A stretch of DNA of 5,929 bases from JBCDBH01 sp039184055 (lineage in GTDB: Bacteria > Acidobacteriota > Thermoanaerobaculia > Multivoradales > J023): assembly GCA_039184055.1 (NCBI GenBank), contig JBCDBH010000370.1, positions 1 to 5,929 of the forward strand, in the 5' to 3' direction. Each line of letters starts with the position of its first letter. Positions within the stretch are counted from its first letter, which is position 1. The notes under the pieces are model-generated. The model made no database searches. It had not been told where the DNA came from and saw only the letters and a program-made list of their open reading frames with translations. A program made the translations under genes and the position numbers. Below, piece after piece: positions 1-5,929 of this stretch.

Positions 1-73
1 CCATGCGCCAGATCTGCGACAGCGTCGCGGCGCCGGCGGAGCGGAGCAATCGGCCGGCGATCGTCTCGATCAT
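1..73 (-). CDS. N-terminal fragment of a probable polysaccharide flippase-like membrane protein
   Basis: Only the first 24 codons lie in the window; the gene continues past the left edge. The reading begins MIETIAGRLLRSAGAATL and continues SQIWRM. This is a short amphipathic, Arg-containing N-terminus leading into a Gly/Ala/Ser-rich stretch, as seen at the start of MOP/Wzx-type oligosaccharide flippases and related lipopolysaccharide-biosynthesis membrane proteins. The start at 73 is preceded by GAGAAG (plus-strand 80-85) with a 6-base spacer, a moderate Shine-Dalgarno. An in-frame GTG at 107-109 is possible but lacks such a site. The gene diverges from a GT-C-like glycosyltransferase, which fits an envelope-polysaccharide role. 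The family call rests on few residues and on context. That a gene starts here is more secure than its function. Confidence 0.45.
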   Translation of the reverse strand, partial: MIETIAGRLLRSAGAATLSQIWRM

Positions 74-129
74 CTTGGTCTTCTCATTGCGGGCCCCGGA
101 GCGTAGCACGGTGTAAACTCGCGCCGCTG
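74..129. promoter_or_regulatory. Short divergent intergenic region, probable shared promoter zone
   Basis: This 56-base gap lies between two divergent start codons, so at least the plus-strand gene must be driven from here or from inside the neighbouring coding sequence. On the plus strand TAAACT (114-119), preceded by TG, matches four of six bases of a sigma70 -10 box. No well-spaced -35 partner is evident; TTGCGG at 87-92 would leave a long 21-base spacer. On the minus strand GAGAAG (80-85) is the likely ribosome binding site for the gene starting at 73. No Shine-Dalgarno is visible before the plus-strand ATG at 130. The promoter assignment is weak. Confidence 0.3.
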
Positions 130-2316
130 ATGACTCAGGAAGTCCGCCCCCCCTCGTCCCACCTCAAGCTCGTCTTCACGGCGTTCGCCGTGCTGTTGCT
201 GTGCATTCCACTCGGCCTGCTCGAACCGGGTCTGCCCCTGCAAACCCGTGACGCCGAGACCACCTATTTGTTGATGGCCAGCAGCCTGGCGCTCGAGGGT
301 GATCTGCGACTCGAACGTGGCGACCTGGTCAACCTGTGGAACGCGTTCCCCTATCAATCGGCCCGCTTCGAAGTGCTCGCCGATCCGACGACCGAAGACT
401 CGTTGCTCGGTGCCGCCTACGCCAATCCGATCGCCTATCCCCTCTTGGCGGCACCGTGGGTGGCGATGATCGGTGAGCGTGGCCCGCTGGTGCTCAACGC
501 TCTCGCCTTCATCCTGCTCTTGTGGCTCGCCGTGCGTCGGATCAGCCGACTCACCGACGATCATGGCTTGGCGCTGCTCTTCGTGCTCGGGTTTTTCGTG
601 CTGTCGGTCGCGGGCGCCTACATGTTCTGGATCCGCCACGAGACCGTCGGCATGCTGTTGGTCTTCGTCGCATTCCTCTTTGGCTGGCACGAGACCGGGG
701 GCTGGGCGCGCAGCCTGCTCGCGGGCGTGACGCTCTGTCTCGCCGCCGCCATGCAACCGCTGGTCGCCATCCTCCTGCTGCCCCTGCTCGCGGCGACGGT
801 CGAACGCCGTCGATTCACCGATGGTCTCGCTATGGTCGCGGGCGTGGCGCTCACCGGCATCCTCATCTTCACGCTCGCCGACCGTCTCACCGGATCGGCG
901 ATGCCCTATTTCGAATCGCGCACCTGGGTCGAGGTCGGCTCACCGATCGACGAAGCGATCGTCGCCAGTGACGATCAAGGCTACGCCACGCCTCGCGGTG
1001 CGTCGATCGCCGGTCGATTCGGCGATCTTCTCTGGGGACAGCACGGCGGCGTGCTGCCGTATTTCCCATTCCTGATCGTCGCGTGCTTTTTCATTCGGCT
1101 CCGCCGACCGGCGGAGATGCTCCTCGTCGCGACCCTGGTCGGAGCGCTCCTCGAAATGGCCGCGGTGGGTCCACCGGCCGATCTCAGCCTCTCCCCTGGC
1201 GATCGACGACTCCTCCTTTTCTACCCGACGATCCTTCTACTCGTCGGCCGCCCGTCCCCACGTCCGGTGCTCGCCGGCTGGGCCGCGGGCACGGCGCTCC
1301 TCGGACCGCTTCTGGTCATGCCGCTGGGCGTGTTGGTTCCCGAGGGGGGTATCCAGGCGCACGTGCGCAATGCCCCGCTCGCCTGGTTTCCGCTCGAGCT
1401 CGAACGACTCGGTTCCTTGGAGGATCACCGACGGATCGCTTTGCCCGACGAGATGGGCGTGCTCCACATGCGCCGCGATCGCATCATGTACGAGCGTGAC
1501 GAGATCATTCCGATCGGGGCCGGCAATGCGACGATCTGGCTGGAACGAGACGCGCCGCTCGAGGACACCGTTCGCCTGTCGGTGCTCAGCCCACCGCCCG
1601 ACAACCGTGTGCAAATCGACTTCGCCGGCAAGCGACAGGTCCTCACATTCGAAGCGCCGAATAGCCGTCAGCAGCTCCAATTCCGGCTCGACGACGCGAC
1701 CCGCGATCTCGACGGGCGCCTGCTCTATCGTCTTCGCGTACACGCTACCAAGGCGGGCATGAGCAGCTGGTGGGAAGGCCGTCAAGGCACCGACTTCACC
1801 GGCGCGGCGATCAGCTGGCTCGGACCCGAGACGATTCTCGGACGGCCCATTTACCAGGTCGATTGGATCGCCTGTGGCCTTCCGAGTCAGGTGGAAACCG
1901 ACGAGACCTTTCGTGCAGCGGTGGAGCTACGTAACGCCAGTCCGCACCCTTGGCCGCTCGAAGGCGCGGCGCGGGTCCGTCTGGCCCATCGCTGGCTCCA
2001 TACCGACGGGCGTGTCGCCCAGCTCGGTGGCCGCACCGATTTCGACGACGACGAGCTCCGCTATCCGGGAAGTCATCTCGATCCGGGAGATTCATGGAGC
2101 GGCTGGCAGCGTCTCAAGGCGCCGGCGAAACCGGGCACATACTCCGTCGAGCTCGATCTCGTCTGGGAGCAGATCCTGTGGTTCAGCGAGCTCGGCGCGG
2201 CGACCTGTCGTCAGTCGATCACCGTCGTTCCCAGGCCAGAGTGGCCTGCCGTCACGGCGAGCGATCCCGCTGAGACCGACGACTCGTCGACCTCTAGCGA
2301 CCCAACTGATGAGTGA
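130..2316 (+). CDS. GT-C-like integral membrane glycosyltransferase with C-terminal Ig-like domain
   Basis: The 728-residue product is a polytopic inner-membrane protein. A first membrane span (about residues 13-31) is followed by an outer loop with the acidic motif RDAETTYLL (Asp41, Glu43) and SSLALEGDLRL. This arrangement is typical of GT-C transferases that use polyprenyl-phosphate sugars, where an acidic residue in the first loop acts as catalytic base. About ten further hydrophobic segments lie between residues 93 and 402. The remaining ~325 residues are soluble and beta-rich. Residues ~465-545 look like one beta domain. Residues ~585-700 look like an Ig-like domain of the kind found on bacterial glycosyltransferases and methyltransferases (VRLAHRWLHTDGRV, DPGDSW, APAKPGTYSVELDLVWEQ, WFSELG). 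The protein ends in an acidic Ser/Thr-rich tail. ATG 130 is the first start codon in frame, though without a clear ribosome site. Divergence from a flippase-like gene suggests surface-polysaccharide or lipid-linked glycan work. Sugar and acceptor cannot be told. The gene is certain; the enzymatic class is probable. Confidence 0.7.
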   Translation: MTQEVRPPSSHLKLVFTAFAVLLLCIPLGLLEPGLPLQTRDAETTYLLMASSLALEGDLRLERGDLVNLWNAFPYQSARFEVLADPTTEDSLLGAAYANPIAYPLLAAPWVAMIGERGPLVLNALAFILLLWLAVRRISRLTDDHGLALLFVLGFFVLSVAGAYMFWIRHETVGMLLVFVAFLFGWHETGGWARSLLAGVTLCLAAAMQPLVAILLLPLLAATVERRRFTDGLAMVAGVALTGILIFTLADRLTGSAMPYFESRTWVEVGSPIDEAIVASDDQGYATPRGASIAGRFGDLLWGQHGGVLPYFPFLIVACFFIRLRRPAEMLLVATLVGALLEMAAVGPPADLSLSPGDRRLLLFYPTILLLVGRPSPRPVLAGWAAGTALLGPLLVMPLGVLVPEGGIQAHVRNAPLAWFPLELERLGSLEDHRRIALPDEMGVLHMRRDRIMYERDEIIPIGAGNATIWLERDAPLEDTVRLSVLSPPPDNRVQIDFAGKRQVLTFEAPNSRQQLQFRLDDATRDLDGRLLYRLRVHATKAGMSSWWEGRQGTDFTGAAISWLGPETILGRPIYQVDWIACGLPSQVETDETFRAAVELRNASPHPWPLEGAARVRLAHRWLHTDGRVAQLGGRTDFDDDELRYPGSHLDPGDSWSGWQRLKAPAKPGTYSVELDLVWEQILWFSELGAATCRQSITVVPRPEWPAVTASDPAETDDSSTSSDPTDE

Positions 2317-2321
2317 ATGCG

Positions 2322-2350
2322 GGGCGTAACGACAGCTACGCGTTACGCTC
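2322..2350. terminator. Hairpin between convergent genes, possible bidirectional terminator
   Basis: GCGTAACG (2324-2331) and its exact reverse complement CGTTACGC (2341-2348) flank a 9-base loop. The stem extends outward by one G-U and one G-C pair to 10 bp. It starts six bases after the stop of the plus-strand gene and lies 17 bases beyond the end of the minus-strand operon, the expected place for a shared terminator. No T-run follows on either strand, so it is not a classical intrinsic terminator. It may instead stabilise 3' ends or slow polymerase. Confidence 0.5.
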
Positions 2351-2367
2351 GAACCACGACGGCTCGC

Positions 2368-4122
<1,755 letters not shown>

Positions 4123-4128
4123 CATTCG

Positions 4129-4134
4129 CCTCCT
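4129..4134 (-). promoter_or_regulatory. Perfect Shine-Dalgarno of the HACL2-like gene
   Basis: The minus strand reads AGGAGG here, a full anti-16S match. It lies 3 bases before the first ATG (4125) and 6 bases before the second (4122), so it favours the second start. It sits in the 13-16-base gap after the thioesterase stop and implies strong, independent translation of the last operon gene. Confidence 0.8.
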
Positions 4135-4138
4135 GTGC

Positions 4139-4534
4139 TCACGATCGATCGAGCACGTGTCGTGACGGTACGAAACAGGTGAACCGTCCCGTGCACACTG
4201 TCGTCTCCCCGCTACGAACGGTCACATCGACGTGATGCTTCTTGCCGTCGATCGCCGCCACCCGAGCCTCGGCGACCAGAGTCTCACCGACCCGTGTCGG
4301 AGCGAGAAATCGCGTCTCGGCGGCGCCGAGCACCACGGTCGGCTCGTTGATCGCCAACATCGCAGCGTGATCGGCGAGGGAAAAGACAAAGCCGCCGTGC
4401 ACCAACTCCTGAGCATCGGCGGCCATGGTCGACGTGGTTGCGAGCTCGACGGTCGCGCTCCCGTCCCCCAGGGCGACCGGTACCCCCGAAAGGGCCCGGT
4501 CGATCCCGTGATGGGTACGGATGTCGAGGCTCAT
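4139..4534 (-). CDS. PaaI-family hotdog-fold acyl-CoA thioesterase
   Basis: The 131-residue product is the usual size of a single hotdog domain. The signature is LVHGGFVFSLADHAAMLAIN (residues 44-63), which forms the central hotdog helix. His46-Gly-Gly and Asp55 match the HGG...LAD pattern of PaaI/COG2050 thioesterases, where residues in this helix serve the catalytic site. The following strands (VVLGAAETRFLAPTRVGE, then RVAAIDGKKHHVDVTV and the closing CTGRFTCFV) complete the beta sheet. Such enzymes hydrolyse acyl-CoA or aryl-CoA as cytosolic tetramers; the substrate here cannot be read from sequence. The start at 4534 overlaps the stop of the upstream dehydrogenase as ATGA, with GAGGA almost touching the ATG, so translation is probably coupled. 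It lies between an aldehyde dehydrogenase and a probable acyl-CoA lyase. A role in releasing CoA from products of that lyase is therefore attractive but unproven. Confidence 0.87.
   Translation of the reverse strand: MSLDIRTHHGIDRALSGVPVALGDGSATVELATTSTMAADAQELVHGGFVFSLADHAAMLAINEPTVVLGAAETRFLAPTRVGETLVAEARVAAIDGKKHHVDVTVRSGETTVCTGRFTCFVPSRHVLDRS
4531..4534 (-). other. Stop-start overlap (ATGA) coupling dehydrogenase and thioesterase
   Basis: The dehydrogenase TGA (4533-4531) and the thioesterase ATG (4534-4532) share bases in an ATGA tetranucleotide. The only purine-rich element before the ATG is GAGGA, too close for normal initiation. Reinitiation by ribosomes finishing the dehydrogenase is therefore the likely mode. 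This is direct evidence that the two genes are co-transcribed. Confidence 0.85.
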
Positions 4535-5929
4535 TCCTCGCCCATGAAGGGATAGCGATAGTCGGTCGGTGGCACGAAGGTCTCCTTGATCGACCGCTGC
4601 TGGGTCCAGCGCAGGAGATTGAACATCGAGCCCGCCTTGTCGTTGGTACCCGACGCTCGGGCGCCTCCGAAAGGCTGTTGACCGACCACCGCACCGGTGG
4701 GCTTGTCGTTGATGTAGAAATTGCCCGCGGTGTGACGCAGCGCCTTGCTGATCTCCACCACCGCCTGGCGGTCATCGGCGAAGACCGCGCCGGTCAGCGC
4801 GTAGGTGCTCGTGGTGTCACAGAGCTCGAGGGTCTCGGCGATCTTGTCGTCCTCGTAGACGTAGAGGGTGAGCACCGGACCGAAGATTTCTTCGCGCATG
4901 GTCTCGTAATGCGGATCGTGAGCTTGAATCACCGTCGGTGACACGAACCAGCCGGTCGAACCGTCATAGTCGCCACCGATGATGATCTCCGCACCCGTGG
5001 CATCCGAGGCACGATCGATGAAACCGGTGATCTCGGTGAACGCCTTCTCGTCGATCACCGCCGCCATGAAATTACGGAAGTCGGTGGTCGGACCCATGTC
5101 GATGGTGGCGATCTGCGCCTCGAGCCCGGCGCGGACATCGGGCCACAACGATGACGGAATGTAGGCGCGCGAAGCCGCCGAGCATTTCTGGCCTTGATAC
5201 TCGTAGGCGCCCCGAACCAAGGCCGTCACCAGTGCATCGACCTGCGCCGACGGATGCGCGAACACGAAGTCCTTGCCACCGGTCTCGCCGACCAGACGCG
5301 GATAGGTGTCGTAGTTGTCGATGTTCTCACCCACGGTGCGCCACATCGATTGAAAGGTCGGGGTCGAGCCAGTGAAATGCACCGCCGCCAGCTCGGGGCT
5401 GGCCAACGCGGGATTGCCGACCTGCGAGCCACGTCCCGGCACGAAGTTGATCACCCCCGGGGGCAGTCCGGCGGCGCGCAGGAGCTGCATCACTTCCCAC
5501 GCCGAACGCAGAGCGCTGGTCGCCGGCTTCCACAAGCCGACACAACCCATCATCGCCGGCGCGGTCGGCAGATTACCCGCGATGGCGGTGAAGTTGAACG
5601 GAGTCACCGAGAAGACGAAGCCTTCCAGGGCGCGGAACTCACCGTAATTCCACATACCCGCCGACGATTGCGGCTGGTGGCGGTAGAGCTCCTGCATGAA
5701 ATGGACGTTGAAGCGCCAAAAGTCGATCAGCTCGCACGCCGAATCGATTTCGGCCTGATGCACGGTCTTCGACTGGCCGAGCATGGTCGCAGCGTTGAGA
5801 CGATCACGCCACGGTCCGGCGAGCATTTCGGCGGCACGCAGGAAAATCGCCGCGCGATCGGTCCACGCCATTTCCGACCAATCGTGCCAGGCGTCACGTG
5901 CGGCTTCGATCGCCTGCGCGACCTCGGTC
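4531..5929 (-). CDS. pruA: L-glutamate gamma-semialdehyde (1-pyrroline-5-carboxylate) dehydrogenase, 5' end cut off
   Basis: The gene enters from the right edge. The frame stays open through the last base (TEVAQAIEAARDAWHDWSE precedes the internal Met at 5871), so 5871 is not the true start. About 465 residues are visible, and roughly 75 N-terminal residues of an ALDH4A1-type protein (about 540 aa) are missing. It oxidises glutamate semialdehyde, formed from P5C, to glutamate with NAD+, the second step of proline breakdown. ALDH hallmarks are present: PFNFTAI, LWKPA and FTGSTPTF for NAD binding, the general-base Glu in LVGETGGKDF (codon 5286-5284), the catalytic Cys in GQKCSA (codon 5184-5182), and EEIFGPVL. 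The C-terminal NFYINDKPTGAVVGQQPFGG and ARASGTNDK include the substrate-anchor loop of P5C dehydrogenases, so a generic aldehyde dehydrogenase is less likely. The sequence resembles the stand-alone mitochondrial ALDH4A1 form rather than the PutA fusion; no PRODH domain can be judged from here. It is the first visible gene of the operon, whose promoter lies outside. Confidence 0.93.
   Translation of the reverse strand, partial: TEVAQAIEAARDAWHDWSEMAWTDRAAIFLRAAEMLAGPWRDRLNAATMLGQSKTVHQAEIDSACELIDFWRFNVHFMQELYRHQPQSSAGMWNYGEFRALEGFVFSVTPFNFTAIAGNLPTAPAMMGCVGLWKPATSALRSAWEVMQLLRAAGLPPGVINFVPGRGSQVGNPALASPELAAVHFTGSTPTFQSMWRTVGENIDNYDTYPRLVGETGGKDFVFAHPSAQVDALVTALVRGAYEYQGQKCSAASRAYIPSSLWPDVRAGLEAQIATIDMGPTTDFRNFMAAVIDEKAFTEITGFIDRASDATGAEIIIGGDYDGSTGWFVSPTVIQAHDPHYETMREEIFGPVLTLYVYEDDKIAETLELCDTTSTYALTGAVFADDRQAVVEISKALRHTAGNFYINDKPTGAVVGQQPFGGARASGTNDKAGSMFNLLRWTQQRSIKETFVPPTDYRYPFMGEE

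Noticed and set aside
70..756. Open frame of 228 codons on the minus strand, antisense to the membrane protein gene
   Set aside because: Its product is rich in Glu, Gln, His, Arg and Gly without any domain pattern. It is the antisense shadow expected in GC-rich genes, while the plus strand encodes clear membrane spans.
1237..1785. Open frame of 182 codons on the minus strand within the membrane protein gene
   Set aside because: The composition is typical of an antisense frame, there is no family motif, and it overlaps a well-supported gene fully.
4531..5871. Complete dehydrogenase starting at the Met codon at 5871
   Set aside because: The frame continues open to the window edge with family-like residues (AIEAARDAWHDW before that Met), and aldehyde dehydrogenases need the N-terminal part. 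The gene is truncated by the window rather than short.

Overview
The window is GC-rich bacterial chromosomal DNA and almost entirely coding. It holds two partial genes at the edges and three complete genes. Three reading frames run on the minus strand as a tight operon entering from the right. One long gene runs on the plus strand and converges on that operon. At the far left edge, the first codons of another minus-strand gene diverge from the plus-strand gene. There are no RNA genes, insertion sequences, CRISPR arrays or phage-like genes. The protein types (an ALDH4A1-like P5C dehydrogenase and an ILVBL/HACL2-like ThDP enzyme) and the codon use fit a GC-rich proteobacterial or myxobacteria/deltaproteobacteria-like lineage, probably uncultured. 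This placement is inference, because no marker gene is present.

Left part (1-2350). A start codon at 73 on the minus strand opens a protein that looks like the N-terminus of a polysaccharide flippase-type membrane protein. A 56-base gap separates it from a divergent 728-residue integral membrane protein. That protein has the layout of a GT-C-fold sugar transferase: an acidic first outer loop, about ten or eleven membrane spans, then a large soluble C-terminal part ending in an Ig-like beta domain. The pair suggests the edge of a cell-envelope polysaccharide locus. A 10-bp hairpin without a U-tract lies just after this gene, between it and the convergent operon.

Right part (2368-5929). Read in the direction of transcription (right to left), the operon encodes three proteins. 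The first is L-glutamate-gamma-semialdehyde (P5C) dehydrogenase, truncated by the window edge. The second is a small PaaI-type hotdog thioesterase whose start codon overlaps the previous stop (ATGA). The third is a thiamine-diphosphate enzyme that closely resembles vertebrate ILVBL/HACL2 (2-hydroxyacyl-CoA lyase 2), preceded by a perfect AGGAGG.

The P5C dehydrogenase points to proline/glutamate catabolism. The thioesterase and the lyase-like enzyme point to acyl-CoA chemistry. Taken together, lyase, aldehyde dehydrogenase and thioesterase would make a plausible alpha-oxidation (one-carbon chain shortening) module. However, the dehydrogenase carries the residues of a true P5C enzyme, so that link remains a hypothesis. 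This operon is the most interesting part of the window.
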